From positions 18,606 through 82,605 of the forward strand of contig JAFXDE010000022.1 of assembly GCA_017516315.1 (NCBI GenBank): a DNA stretch of 64,000 nucleotides, written 5' to 3'. Below the pieces are notes generated by a model. It saw only the letters and a program-made list of their open reading frames with translations, did not search any database and was not told the origin of the DNA. Positions within the stretch are counted from its first letter, which is position 1; each line of letters opens with the position of its first letter. Source of the stretch: Clostridia bacterium. GTDB lineage: Bacteria; Bacillota; Clostridia; Oscillospirales; Acutalibacteraceae. A program made the translations under genes and the position numbers. This document shows positions 1-9,584 of the stretch, piece by piece.

Positions 1-51
1 CTTCCTCTTTCTGCTGAAAAAATCTCAAAAGAAATAAAGGAGAACAAGTAA
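1..51 (+). CDS. 3' end of an upstream purine-operon gene (partial)
   Basis: Reading from base 1 gives sixteen codons (LPLSAEKISKEIKENK) and then TAA, whose last base is the first base of the next ATG (TAATG junction). The ribosome binding site of the next gene lies inside this reading frame. Codon use matches the neighbours. In purine operons the gene at this position could be purN or purM, but the tail is too short to identify. Another frame stays open to 37, so the call is tentative. Confidence 0.45.
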   Translation, partial: LPLSAEKISKEIKENK

Positions 52-767
52 TGAAAGTTAACACTATTAAAGACGAGCTTAATTCTCTCGCCTACCACGG
101 CAGAGGTATTATCATAGGTAAAAGTGCCGACGGTAAAAAGGCTGTAACTGCTTATTTCATTATGGGCAGAAGCGAAAACAGCCGTAACCGCGTTTTCGTT
201 CTCGAGGGTGACGCTATGCGCACCAAGGCCTTCGACGAAAGCAAAATGACAGACCCCCATCTCATCATCTATTACCCTGTAAGAGTTCTCGGTAACAAAA
301 CTATAGTTACAAACGGTGACCAGACCGATACCATCTACGAGCTTATGGATAAGCAGATGACCTTCGAGCAGGCTCTCCGTACCCGTGAATTCGAGGACGA
401 CAAGCCTAATTTCACCCCCCGTATTTCAGGTATAATAAGACTCGAAAAGGACGGCATGAATTTCGCTATGTCTATCCTCAAAAGTGCTGAGGGTGACGAT
501 TCCTCCTGTGAACGCTTCACCTACGCTTACTCTGATCCTCTCTGCGGTAAGGCTAAGTTCATCCACACCTATAACTGCGACGGAAATCCCCTTCCCTCCT
601 TCGAGGGTGAGCCTAAAACCCTCATCCTTCCCGATGTGGATATTGACGAGCTTACAGACCTTATCTGGACTAACCTCAACGAAGACAACAAGGTTTCTCT
701 TTTCGTAAGATACATCGACATCGAATCCGGTAAAAGCGAAACCAGAGTAGTTAATAAGAATAAATAA
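51..767 (+). CDS. purO: IMP cyclohydrolase, PurO-like
   Basis: Predicted to close the purine ring, converting FAICAR to IMP in the last step of de novo synthesis. The 238-residue protein resembles the archaeal-type IMP cyclohydrolase family (PF07826): a YHGRGIIIG segment at residues 15-23 and the conserved AYFIMGRSENSRNR stretch at 34-47. It has no signal peptide. AAAGGAG precedes the ATG, which overlaps the preceding stop by one base. The gene immediately downstream is an AICAR transformylase without a cyclohydrolase domain, so the two together replace bifunctional PurH. The family assignment is from recognised motifs and context; the activity is inferred. Confidence 0.82.
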   Translation: MKVNTIKDELNSLAYHGRGIIIGKSADGKKAVTAYFIMGRSENSRNRVFVLEGDAMRTKAFDESKMTDPHLIIYYPVRVLGNKTIVTNGDQTDTIYELMDKQMTFEQALRTREFEDDKPNFTPRISGIIRLEKDGMNFAMSILKSAEGDDSSCERFTYAYSDPLCGKAKFIHTYNCDGNPLPSFEGEPKTLILPDVDIDELTDLIWTNLNEDNKVSLFVRYIDIESGKSETRVVNKNK

Positions 768-807
768 GATTAAACGATACTTTCATCAGTATAAAGGAGT
801 TATAACA

Positions 808-1992
808 ATGAAAGAATTTGAACTCAAGTACGGCTGTAACCCCAATCAGAAGCCCGCAAAAATTTATATGCATGACGGAAGCGAGCTTCCTATCGAAATC
901 CTTTCCGGCAGACCCGGCTACATCAATTTCCTCGATGCCTTTAATTCCTGGCAGCTCGTCAAGGAGCTTAAGGAAGCAACAGGTCTTCCCTGCGCCGCAT
1001 CCTTCAAGCATGTAAGCCCCACCTCTGCCGCATGCGGTACAATCCTTCCCGAAAAGCTCAAAAAGGCCTGCTTCGTAGATGATGTAGAAGGTCTCGACGA
1101 AAGCCCCCTCGCCTGCGCTTACGCCAGAGCAAGAGGTACGGACAGAATGTGCTCCTTCGGAGACTGGGTAGCTCTTTCCGATGTATGCGACGCTACTACA
1201 GCCAAGCTCATCAAAAGAGAAATTTCCGACGGCGTTATCGCTCCCGGCTACACGGACGAGGCTCTCGCCATTCTCAAGCTCAAAAGAAACGGCAACTACA
1301 ATGTAGTTAAAATCGATGCAGACTTCGTTCCTGCCGAAATCGAAACCAAGCAGGTTTACGGAATTACCTTCCAGCAGGGCAGAAATAATTTCGAAATCAA
1401 CGAAGCTCTTCTCGAGGACATCGTTACAAAAAATAAGGAGCTTCCCGAAAGCGCAAAGAGAGACCTTATCGTCGCACTCATCACACTTAAGTACACTCAG
1501 TCAAACTCCGTATGCTATGCAGTAGACGGTCAGGCTATCGGTGTAGGCGCAGGTCAGCAGTCAAGAATTCACTGCACACGCCTCGCAGGTACAAAGGCAG
1601 ATACCTGGCTTCTCCGTCAGGCCGACAAGGTTCTCAACCTTCCCTTCCTTCCCTCTCTCGGCAGAGCAGACAGAGATAACGTTATCGACGGATATATCAA
1701 TAAGAACGAAGAGGATGTATGTGCAGACGGCAACTGGCAGAAGTATTTCACCTCTCAGCCCGAGCCCTTCACAAAGGAAGAAATGGAAGCACACCTTAAA
1801 ACATATTCAGGTATCGCCCTCGGCTCAGACGCTTTCTTCCCCTTCTCAGACAACATCGAAAGAGCCTATCGCAGCGGTGTAAGCTATATCGCAGAGCCCG
1901 GCGGCTCCATCAGAGACGATGCAGTTATCGAATGTGCAGATAAATATAATATGGTAATGGCCTTCACTAAGATGAGACTTTTCCACCACTAA
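808..1992 (+). CDS. Stand-alone AICAR formyltransferase (PurH C-terminal type)
   Basis: Predicted to transfer the formyl group from 10-formyl-THF to AICAR, giving FAICAR. At 394 residues it corresponds to the transformylase half of PurH only, with the N-terminal MGS-like cyclohydrolase domain absent. The catalytic Lys-His pair is visible as K67-H68 in [13 protein letters not shown], and the conserved [15 protein letters not shown] segment lies near residues 249-263. AAAGGAG precedes the ATG. It sits between purO and glyA, the latter a source of one-carbon units for its folate substrate. It appears intact. An alternative name is a PurH-like folate transformylase; the role is firmly supported by the neighbours. 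Confidence 0.9.
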   Translation: MKEFELKYGCNPNQKPAKIYMHDGSELPIEILSGRPGYINFLDAFNSWQLVKELKEATGLPCAASFKHVSPTSAACGTILPEKLKKACFVDDVEGLDESPLACAYARARGTDRMCSFGDWVALSDVCDATTAKLIKREISDGVIAPGYTDEALAILKLKRNGNYNVVKIDADFVPAEIETKQVYGITFQQGRNNFEINEALLEDIVTKNKELPESAKRDLIVALITLKYTQSNSVCYAVDGQAIGVGAGQQSRIHCTRLAGTKADTWLLRQADKVLNLPFLPSLGRADRDNVIDGYINKNEEDVCADGNWQKYFTSQPEPFTKEEMEAHLKTYSGIALGSDAFFPFSDNIERAYRSGVSYIAEPGGSIRDDAVIECADKYNMVMAFTKMRLFHH

Positions 1993-2020
1993 TAATAAAA
2001 TATACAGGAGAACAGACATA

Positions 2021-3262
2021 ATGCTTAAATACTTTGACCAACTTAACGAATTCGACAGTGAAATTTTTGCCGCCTGTGAAAAGGAAATGGACAGACAGCA
2101 AACTTTCATTGAGCTCATCGCTTCAGAAAACATTGTTTCCAAGGCTGTACTTTTAGCCGCAGGCAGCGTTCTTACAAACAAATACGCAGAAGGCTATCCC
2201 GGAAAGCGCTACTACGGCGGATGCCATTGCGTTGACGAGGTCGAAAACATCGCCCGCGAAAGAGCTAAGAAGCTTTTCGGTGCCGAACACGCCAATGTTC
2301 AGCCTCACTCGGGTGCCAATGCCAATCTTGCCGCCTTCTTTGCTCTCTTAGAGGTAGGCGATACGGTTATGGGTATGAACCTTTCTCAGGGCGGCCACCT
2401 TTCTCACGGCTCTCCCGTAAACATTTCCGGTAAATACTGGAATATCGTTCAGTACGGTGTAGATGACACCACAGAAACCATCGACTACGATAAAATGCTC
2501 GAGCTCGCTAAGGAGTGTCAGCCTAAGCTTATCGTAGTAGGCGCCAGCGCTTACTCCAGAATCATCGACTTCAAGCGCTGCAGAGAAATCGCAGACGAGG
2601 TAGGCGCATACTTAATGGTTGATATGGCACACATCGCAGGCCTCGTAGCCGCAGGTGTACATCCCTCTCCCGTTCCCTATGCACATGTAGTTACCTCCAC
2701 CACTCATAAGACCTTAAGAGGTCCCCGCGGCGGTCTCATTCTCTGTACTGCAGACCTTGCACAGAAAATCGATAAGGCTGTATTCCCCGGTACTCAGGGC
2801 GGTCCTCTTATGCACGTAATCGCAGCTAAGGCCGTAGCCTTCGGCGAAGCACTTACCGACGAATTCAAGGCTTATCAGCAGCAGATAGTCAAAAACTGTG
2901 CTGTTCTCTGTGATGCTCTTAAAAAAGAAGGCGTCAACATCGTTTCCGGCGGTACTGATAACCATCTTATCCTTCTTGATCTCCGTTCCTTCGACCTTTC
3001 AGGTAAAGAGCTCGAAAAGAGACTCGACGAGGTTCATATCACTACTAACAAAAACACCATTCCTAACGACCCGAAGAGTCCCTTCGTTACAAGCGGTCTT
3101 CGCATCGGTACAGCCGCCGTTACCTCCAGAGGCTTCAAGGAAGAGGAAATGCTTCTTATCGCCAAATGGATAAAGGCAGTTATCACTGACTTCGAAGGAA
3201 ACAAGGAACAGGTAACAAAGGAAGTTATGGCTCTTTGCGAGAAATTCCCTATCTATAAATAA
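2021..3262 (+). CDS. glyA: Serine hydroxymethyltransferase
   Basis: Interconverts serine + THF and glycine + 5,10-methylene-THF, a cytosolic PLP enzyme. The 413-residue length is typical. The N-terminal segment [14 protein letters not shown], the substrate segment [13 protein letters not shown] and the PLP lysine K230 in [14 protein letters not shown] are all present. CAGGAGA lies eight bases before the ATG. Its place inside the purine operon, directly after AICAR transformylase and before purD, fits a role in supplying both one-carbon folate and glycine, the substrate of PurD. Nothing unusual in length or active site. Confidence 0.97.
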   Translation: MLKYFDQLNEFDSEIFAACEKEMDRQQTFIELIASENIVSKAVLLAAGSVLTNKYAEGYPGKRYYGGCHCVDEVENIARERAKKLFGAEHANVQPHSGANANLAAFFALLEVGDTVMGMNLSQGGHLSHGSPVNISGKYWNIVQYGVDDTTETIDYDKMLELAKECQPKLIVVGASAYSRIIDFKRCREIADEVGAYLMVDMAHIAGLVAAGVHPSPVPYAHVVTSTTHKTLRGPRGGLILCTADLAQKIDKAVFPGTQGGPLMHVIAAKAVAFGEALTDEFKAYQQQIVKNCAVLCDALKKEGVNIVSGGTDNHLILLDLRSFDLSGKELEKRLDEVHITTNKNTIPNDPKSPFVTSGLRIGTAAVTSRGFKEEEMLLIAKWIKAVITDFEGNKEQVTKEVMALCEKFPIYK

Positions 3263-3273
3263 GGAGAAATCTT

Positions 3274-4536
3274 ATGAAAGTAATGGTTGTAGGTGGCGGC
3301 GGACGCGAACACGCCATCATCAAAAAGCTCAAGGAAAGCAAACAAATTACTGAAATCTTCGCTCTTCCCGGTAACGGTGGTATCGCCGCAGACGCTACTT
3401 GCATTAATATCGGTGCGAAAGATATAGAAAAAATAACAGAATTCGCCAAAGCAGAAAAGATCGATTATGCAGTAGTCGCTCCCGACGATCCCCTCGTTTT
3501 AGGCTGTGTAGACGCTCTGAATGAAATCGGAATTCCATGCTTCGGTCCCGAAAAGAAAGCTGCCATTATCGAAGGCAGTAAGGTTTTCTCAAAGAACCTT
3601 ATGAAAAAATACGGTATTCCCACAGCGGAATACGAGGTATTTACAGACCTTCAGGCAGCTCTCACCTATCTCGATACAGCACCCATCCCCACTGTAATCA
3701 AGGCTGACGGTCTCGCACTCGGTAAGGGCGTTATCATCGCTATGACCAGAGACGAAGCCAAAGAGGCCGTTCGCTCAATGATGGAGGATAAAATCTTCGG
3801 CGAAAGCGGAAGCCAGGTAGTAATAGAAGAATTTCTTACCGGCCCCGAGGTTTCCGTGCTGTCCTTTACCGACGGTAAAACAGTAGTTCCGATGATTTCC
3901 TCTATGGACCATAAGAGAGCTCTCGATAATGACGAGGGTCTTAACACGGGCGGTATGGGTACCGTAGCTCCCAACCCCTACTACACCGAAGAGGTGGCAA
4001 AGGAATGTATGGAAAGAATCTTCCTCCCCACCGTAAACGCTATGAACAACGAGGGCCGCACCTTCAAGGGCTGTCTTTACTTCGGCCTTATGCTCACCCC
4101 CAAGGGACCCAAGGTAATAGAATATAACTGCCGCTTCGGCGACCCCGAAACCCAGGTAGTTCTTCCTCTTCTCGACAGCGATCTGCTTACGGTTATGATG
4201 GCTACCACAAACGGCACTCTCGCTGAAACAGAGGTTAAGTTCAAAAATGAGCATGCCTGCTGTGTTATTATGGCTTCAAAGGGCTATCCTCAAAAGTATG
4301 ACAGCGGCTTCGAAATCACTATCGCAGACGAAATCAAGGATAAGGTTTATATAGCAGGTGCAAAGAAGGACGGCGAAAAGCTCCTTTCTGCAGGCGGACG
4401 AGTCTTAGGTGCTACAGAAACTGCCGACTCTCTCGAAAAGGCTATCGACGGCGCTTATGCCCTCGTAGAAAAGATTCATTTCGAAAACGCTTATTTCAGA
4501 CACGATATAGGAAAAAAAGCCAAGGAGGCAAAATAA
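3274..4536 (+). CDS. purD: Phosphoribosylamine-glycine ligase
   Basis: ATP-dependent joining of phosphoribosylamine and glycine to give GAR, the second step of purine synthesis. The protein has the N-terminal VGGGGREHA motif (residues 6-14), an ATP-grasp domain over roughly 100-310 with KADGLALGKGVIIA and the Mg-binding EYNCRFGDPETQ segment, and a C-terminal GARS-C domain. Length (420) is normal. It starts 11 bases after glyA with AAGGAG, and its own 3' end carries the AAGGAGG used by purL. Confidence 0.97.
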   Translation: MKVMVVGGGGREHAIIKKLKESKQITEIFALPGNGGIAADATCINIGAKDIEKITEFAKAEKIDYAVVAPDDPLVLGCVDALNEIGIPCFGPEKKAAIIEGSKVFSKNLMKKYGIPTAEYEVFTDLQAALTYLDTAPIPTVIKADGLALGKGVIIAMTRDEAKEAVRSMMEDKIFGESGSQVVIEEFLTGPEVSVLSFTDGKTVVPMISSMDHKRALDNDEGLNTGGMGTVAPNPYYTEEVAKECMERIFLPTVNAMNNEGRTFKGCLYFGLMLTPKGPKVIEYNCRFGDPETQVVLPLLDSDLLTVMMATTNGTLAETEVKFKNEHACCVIMASKGYPQKYDSGFEITIADEIKDKVYIAGAKKDGEKLLSAGGRVLGATETADSLEKAIDGAYALVEKIHFENAYFRHDIGKKAKEAK

Positions 4537-7500
4537 ATGGTATACCGTATATTTGTTGAAAAGAAAAAGGGACTTGAAAACGAAGCCAAAAGTCTTCTCG
4601 GTGAAGCAAAGCATCTTCTCGGCATCGAAAAAATCGAAAACATCCGTCTTTTCAACCGCTATGATGCAGAAAATATTACAGAAGAATTATTCTCCTATGC
4701 TGTAAAAACTGTTTTCTCCGAGCCTCAGCTTGACGATGTTTATGACAGCATAGAAATTCCCGATGCTTACATTTTTGCAGTAGAAGCTCTTCCCGGTCAG
4801 TTTGACCAGAGAGCAGACTCTGCCGCACAATGTATCCAGATTATCTCTCAGGGCGAGCGTCCTCTTATCCGTACAGCAAAGGTTTATGCTATTTACGGTG
4901 AGCTTACAGAGGCTGATATAAAGGCCTTCAAAAACCATGTAATCAATGCTGTCGAAAGCCGTGAGGCTTCTCTCGAAAAAGCAGAAACCCTCGTCGCAGA
5001 ATATGCTGCTCCCGAAACAGTAGCTACCGTAGACGGCTTTATCGCTATGGACGAGACAGCTCTTGCTTCTCTTCTCGAGGAAAAAGGACTTGCTATGGAC
5101 CTTGATGACCTCAAGTTCTTACAGGCTTATTTCAGAGATACAGAGCACAGAGACCCCACCATCACGGAAATCCGCGTAGTTGACACCTATTGGTCTGACC
5201 ACTGCCGTCACACTACCTTCTCTACCCACATCGATAATGTCCGTATCAGTGACCCTGCCGTGCAGGAGGCTTATGACCGTTATTTAGCCGCAAGAGTAGA
5301 GGTTTACGGCGAAGAAAAGGCTGCTAAGCGTCCTCAGACTCTTATGGACATCGCTACCATCGGTACCAAAACTCTCAAAAAGCGCGGTCTTCTTCCCGAG
5401 CTTGACGAAAGCGAAGAAATCAATGCCTGCTCTATCCATGTTACTGCTACAGTAAACGGTGAGGACCAGGACTGGCTTCTTATGTTTAAAAACGAAACTC
5501 ACAACCATCCTACAGAAATTGAGCCCTTCGGCGGTGCGGCTACCTGTATCGGCGGCTGTATCCGTGACCCCCTTTCCGGCCGCGCCTATGTTCATCAGGC
5601 TATGCGTGTAACAGGCGCCGGCGACCCGAGAAAGACTATCGCCGAAACTCTTCCCGGTAAGCTTCCTCAGAGAAAGATATGCCAGACTGCTGCCGCAGGT
5701 TATTCCTCCTACGGTAACCAGATCGGTCTTGCCACAGGTCATGTAGCAGAAATGTATCACGAGGGCTTCGTAGCAAAGCGTATGGAATGCGGTGCAGTAG
5801 TAGCTGCAGCTCCCGCTTACAATGTACGCCGTGAACGCCCTGCTCCCGGCGATGTAATCGTTCTTCTGGGCGGACGAACAGGCCGTGACGGTATCGGCGG
5901 TGCTACCGGCTCATCAAAGAGCCATAATATGAAATCACTTACTACTATGGCCTCCGAGGTTCAGAAGGGTAACGCCCCCGAGGAAAGAAAGATTCAGAGA
6001 CTTTTCCGTAACGCTGAGGTAACCCGTCTTATCAAAAGATGCAACGACTTCGGTGCAGGCGGTGTATCTGTTGCTATCGGCGAGCTTGCTCCCGGCCTTC
6101 AGATTGATCTTGATGCAGTACGCAAAAAGTACGAGGGTCTCGACGGTACAGAAATAGCTATTTCCGAATCCCAGGAAAGAATGGCTGTTGTAGTAGCCGC
6201 TGAGGATGCTGATAAATTCATCGCCTTCGCAGAAGAGGAAAACCTCGAGGCTTACCGTGTAGCCGTGGTAACAGAGGAAGAAAGAATGGTTATGAAATGG
6301 AAGGGTAATGTTATTGCCAACCTCAGCCGTGCTTTCCTCGACACTAACGGTGCTATCAAGCATACAGATGTAGCCGTTACCGAAAAGGACCTTTCCGTAT
6401 TAAGCAAGGCTATGTTCGGTGACTTACGCGAAATGGCTTCCGATCTCCGTACCGCAAGCCAGAGAGGTCTCGTAGAGCGCTTCGACTCAACCATCGGTGC
6501 AGGCAGTGTGCTTATGCCCTACGGCGGTAAAAAACAGCTCACTCCCACTCAGTCTATGGCTGCCGTACTCCCCGTTCTTCCCGGACAGGAAACAGACCAG
6601 GCAAGCGTATTCAGCTGGGGCTGTGATCCAGACCACCTTTCCGTAGATCCCTACACAGGCGCTCACGCTTCTATCTATAATTCAGTTGCTAAGCTTGTAG
6701 CCGCAGGCTGTGACTATAAGAAAGCATATCTCACCTTACAGGAATTCTTTGAAAGACTCCGTACAGAGCCTGAGCGTTGGGGCAAGCCCTTCGCAGCTCT
6801 TCTCGGCGCACTCGATGCACAGCTCGAGCTGGGTGCTGCCGCTATCGGAGGTAAGGACTCTATGTCAGGTACCTTCCTTGACAAGGATGTTCCGCCCACA
6901 CTCATTTCCTTCGCTATCGCTCCCATCAAAAAGCAGGATGTTATCTCCCCCGAATTCAAGGAAGTCGGCAGTCCCGTTTACCTTTTCGGTGCAGCTGACG
7001 AAGGTGCTGACAGCCTCAAGGCAACATGGGAAGCCTTCCACGCTCTCTGTCAGGCAGGCAAGGTAAAGGCCTCCTGGGCAGTAGAAAGAGGCATCGGCGA
7101 AGCAGTAATGAAGATGTCCTTCGGTAACAATATCGGCTTCAAATCCTGTGTAAAGCTCGGTGAAAACTGGCATCTCGGTATGTGGGGCTTCATCGTAGCA
7201 GAGCTCACTGAGGATGTAGAGCTTCTCGGTGTAATGAAGCTCGGCGAAACCGCCGCAGAGCCCGTTATTGCTCTCGAGGATGACAGTGCAACAATCGACG
7301 AGCTTTACAAATTACATACAGCTGTACTTGAAGATGTATATCCTACCAAGGCTAAAGAGGATGAGGGAGAAATCCCCACCTTCTCCTTCGAGGGCAAATG
7401 CAGTGCTTCTGCAAAAAATAAAGTAGCAAAGCCCAAGGTGCTCATTCCCGTATTCCCCGGCACAAACTGCGAATACGATTCAGCCCGTGCTGTAGAAGCA

Positions 7501-8226
7501 GCAGGCGGTGAGGCAGAAATCTTCGTAATCAGAAACCTTACTGCAGAGGATGTAGCACGCAGTGTAGAAGGATTCTCAAAGAAGGTTAAGGAAAGCCAGA
7601 TTATCTTTATTCCCGGTGGCTTCTCCGGCGGTGACGAGCCCGACGGCTCCGCTAAATTCATCACAGCCTTCTTCCGTAACCCCGCGGTAAAAGAGGCAGT
7701 TACCGACCTTCTCGATAACCGTGACGGTCTTATGTGCGGTATCTGTAACGGCTTCCAGGCTCTTATAAAGTTAGGTCTCGTGCCCTATGGTAAGATAATA
7801 GATACAGATGAAAGCTGTCCGACTCTTACCTTCAATAACATCAGCCGCCATCAGAGCAGAATCGTTCACACCAGAATCGCTTCCGTCAAATCTCCCTGGC
7901 TCGCAAGAATGAATGTGGGTGATGTGGTAAATGTACCCATTTCTCACGGTGAAGGTAAATTCCTCGCCTCTGCAGAGCTGGTTAAGAAGCTGGCTGAAAA
8001 CGGACAGATAGCTACACAGTATGTAGACCTTGACGGAAAGGCTACCGCTGACATCGACTTCAATCCCAACGGCTCCGTATGTGCTATCGAGGGTATCACC
8101 TCCCCCGACGGCCGTGTATTCGGTAAGATGGGACACAGCGAAAGAATCGGCGACGGTCTTTATAAGAATGTTCCCGGTGAATACGACATTCAGATGTTCA
8201 AGGCTGCAGTGGAATATTTTAAATAA
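4537..8226 (+). CDS. purL: Phosphoribosylformylglycinamidine synthase, single-chain
   Basis: Converts FGAR, glutamine and ATP to FGAM. At 1229 residues it is the long one-chain form combining synthetase and glutaminase. The linker motif VVDTYWSDHCRHTTF lies near residue 217, the ATP-binding NETHNHPTEIEPFGGAAT region near 320, and the C-terminal class I glutaminase carries the nucleophile C1070 in MCGICNGFQAL and a PGGFSGGDEPDG loop. Many Firmicutes use the split PurS/PurQ/PurL set instead, so the fused form is informative. The ATG directly follows the purD stop (TAAATG). It is the last gene of the operon, ahead of a strong terminator. Confidence 0.97.
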   Translation: MVYRIFVEKKKGLENEAKSLLGEAKHLLGIEKIENIRLFNRYDAENITEELFSYAVKTVFSEPQLDDVYDSIEIPDAYIFAVEALPGQFDQRADSAAQCIQIISQGERPLIRTAKVYAIYGELTEADIKAFKNHVINAVESREASLEKAETLVAEYAAPETVATVDGFIAMDETALASLLEEKGLAMDLDDLKFLQAYFRDTEHRDPTITEIRVVDTYWSDHCRHTTFSTHIDNVRISDPAVQEAYDRYLAARVEVYGEEKAAKRPQTLMDIATIGTKTLKKRGLLPELDESEEINACSIHVTATVNGEDQDWLLMFKNETHNHPTEIEPFGGAATCIGGCIRDPLSGRAYVHQAMRVTGAGDPRKTIAETLPGKLPQRKICQTAAAGYSSYGNQIGLATGHVAEMYHEGFVAKRMECGAVVAAAPAYNVRRERPAPGDVIVLLGGRTGRDGIGGATGSSKSHNMKSLTTMASEVQKGNAPEERKIQRLFRNAEVTRLIKRCNDFGAGGVSVAIGELAPGLQIDLDAVRKKYEGLDGTEIAISESQERMAVVVAAEDADKFIAFAEEENLEAYRVAVVTEEERMVMKWKGNVIANLSRAFLDTNGAIKHTDVAVTEKDLSVLSKAMFGDLREMASDLRTASQRGLVERFDSTIGAGSVLMPYGGKKQLTPTQSMAAVLPVLPGQETDQASVFSWGCDPDHLSVDPYTGAHASIYNSVAKLVAAGCDYKKAYLTLQEFFERLRTEPERWGKPFAALLGALDAQLELGAAAIGGKDSMSGTFLDKDVPPTLISFAIAPIKKQDVISPEFKEVGSPVYLFGAADEGADSLKATWEAFHALCQAGKVKASWAVERGIGEAVMKMSFGNNIGFKSCVKLGENWHLGMWGFIVAELTEDVELLGVMKLGETAAEPVIALEDDSATIDELYKLHTAVLEDVYPTKAKEDEGEIPTFSFEGKCSASAKNKVAKPKVLIPVFPGTNCEYDSARAVEAAGGEAEIFVIRNLTAEDVARSVEGFSKKVKESQIIFIPGGFSGGDEPDGSAKFITAFFRNPAVKEAVTDLLDNRDGLMCGICNGFQALIKLGLVPYGKIIDTDESCPTLTFNNISRHQSRIVHTRIASVKSPWLARMNVGDVVNVPISHGEGKFLASAELVKKLAENGQIATQYVDLDGKATADIDFNPNGSVCAIEGITSPDGRVFGKMGHSERIGDGLYKNVPGEYDIQMFKAAVEYFK

Positions 8227-8271
8227 ACCTCTCCGTCAACCTACGGTTGACACCTCTCCTTTCAGGAGAGG
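8227..8271 (+). repeat. Small palindromic intergenic repeat
   Basis: Immediately after the purL stop are two adjacent hairpins: GTCAACC-TAC-GGTTGAC (8235-8251) and CCTCTCCT-TTC-AGGAGAGG (8253-8271). A further CCTCTCC copy at 8228-8234 could pair with the same 3' arm. The layout resembles short interspersed palindromes common between genes in gut Clostridia; that comparison is from memory. It has no T-tract and is separate from the terminator that follows. Confidence 0.6.
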
Positions 8272-8285
8272 CTGAAATAAGATTA

Positions 8286-8320
8286 AACCGCACAGGATGT
8301 CCTGTGCGGTTAATTTTTTT
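8286..8320 (+). terminator. Rho-independent terminator of the purine operon
   Basis: A perfect 12-bp stem (arm AACCGCACAGGA, loop TG) followed by AATTTTTTT. It sits between purL and the convergent esterase gene, whose stop codon overlaps the T-run. Confidence 0.93.
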
Positions 8321-9389
8321 ATTTAGATTTAGTCATACACCACTCTGCCCATTTTTCTGTTTTATAGAATTTTTTATACATCGAGTGTCCGTATTTATTC
8401 CAACGGGTATATTTTATGTCTGCTCCTAATTTTTCGAGCTCGGAAACATAATAATCATCACTGTCTATTCTTACATTGGTATCATCTGAAGAATGTGCCG
8501 CCCATATGGGGGTTTCAATCAATCTGCGGACATCGTATTTTTCGAAATCGGCGTCGAAGGACAAGCCTCCCATTACGGGTACTGCCGCCGCAAAGAATCC
8601 CGGATAAAGATAAGCAAGATGCCACACACAGAAGCCACCGAAGGAGGTGCCTGCAATATATATCCTTTTCCTGTCGAAATCTATAGGAAGCTCATCGATA
8701 AGCTTTTTTACCGATTTTACATAATTCAGTGTAAAATCATCGCCTCTGTTTGAGCCGAACGGAGCCTGCGGCAGAAGTATACTGCATTCTTCCTTTAAAA
8801 CCTGTCTGAACAACGGGATGTTATCAAATAACTGCTTAATATTATCGTGACCCATGGCGCCGGCACCGTGTAAGAGAACAAATAAAGGCTTATCCTTTTC
8901 CTTGCTTGTGCGCAGTCTGAACGGGAAACACATTTCATTTTCTTTGTCATTGTACCTATAGGCAGAAAATCTGCAGCCTGAAAGCTTTATCAGACCGCCG
9001 GGCTGATTACTGTTATTTTCTTCAATCCACTTTTTGGCGTTCTGCTCCCCAATCCATTCCTTGGCCTTGTTTTCCTTTTTCTTGAAATTATAATAATACC
9101 TGTAGGTGCGCATTATCGACTGAGGCATTTTTTCCTTTTTTTCAATAGATGTCTGCGATAAAACATAAAGATACCCGTCACTGCCCTCGAGCCGGATTAT
9201 GTTCAGATGTGCTTCGAAGCCGTCACGGACATTCTCCCTGAAAAGCTTACGGATTTCATCCAGCTCCTTTTCATCAAAGGCTATAAGTATCAGCCCTACA
9301 TCCTCAGCAGTTTTTTCCGCATAAGCTTCGAAAGGTCTGATGTCACATAAATAATTATCAATCAGACAGCGAAATCGCAGAGATCCCAT
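8319..9389 (-). CDS. Alpha/beta-hydrolase esterase with an extra N-terminal domain
   Basis: A 356-residue cytosolic protein. The C-terminal half is an alpha/beta hydrolase of the phospholipase/carboxylesterase or PHB-depolymerase type: oxyanion region FVLLHGAGAMGHDN, nucleophile serine near residue 248 in AGTSFGGFCVWH, likely Asp in HSSDDTNV and His in KYGHSMYK. The first ~180 residues match nothing I recognise. AAGGTGA lies before the ATG. The substrate is unknown. The gene stands alone with its own promoter, which contains a palindrome between -35 and -10. Confidence 0.8.
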   Translation of the reverse strand: MGSLRFRCLIDNYLCDIRPFEAYAEKTAEDVGLILIAFDEKELDEIRKLFRENVRDGFEAHLNIIRLEGSDGYLYVLSQTSIEKKEKMPQSIMRTYRYYYNFKKKENKAKEWIGEQNAKKWIEENNSNQPGGLIKLSGCRFSAYRYNDKENEMCFPFRLRTSKEKDKPLFVLLHGAGAMGHDNIKQLFDNIPLFRQVLKEECSILLPQAPFGSNRGDDFTLNYVKSVKKLIDELPIDFDRKRIYIAGTSFGGFCVWHLAYLYPGFFAAAVPVMGGLSFDADFEKYDVRRLIETPIWAAHSSDDTNVRIDSDDYYVSELEKLGADIKYTRWNKYGHSMYKKFYKTEKWAEWCMTKSK

Positions 9390-9417
9390 AAAATCACCTT
9401 ATATCTTTATTTGGTTT

Positions 9418-9447
9418 ATTATATCACATTTAATGTGTAAAAAGCAA
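9418..9447 (-). promoter_or_regulatory. Promoter with embedded operator-like palindrome for the esterase gene
   Basis: On the minus strand, TTGCTT (9442-9447) and TATAAT (9418-9423) are 18 bases apart. The spacer holds the inverted repeat CACATT-T-AATGTG (9425-9437), well placed for a repressor. Confidence 0.65.
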
Positions 9448-9510
9448 TATCGGGCAGATAACAGCCTTTCTGTCATACCAACAGCCACCTTACAATGTGG
9501 GTAACAGATA

Positions 9511-9541
9511 AAAAAAGAAGTCGGACTGCGAACAGTCCGAC
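9511..9541 (-). terminator. Terminator of the zinc-ribbon gene
   Basis: On the minus strand a 9-bp stem GTCGGACTG-TTCG-CAGTCCGAC is followed by TTCTTTTTT. It lies downstream of the zinc-ribbon gene. Confidence 0.88.
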
Positions 9542-9584
9542 GGGCATATTTTTATATAAGAAATTCAAAAACCTCTCAAATAAA

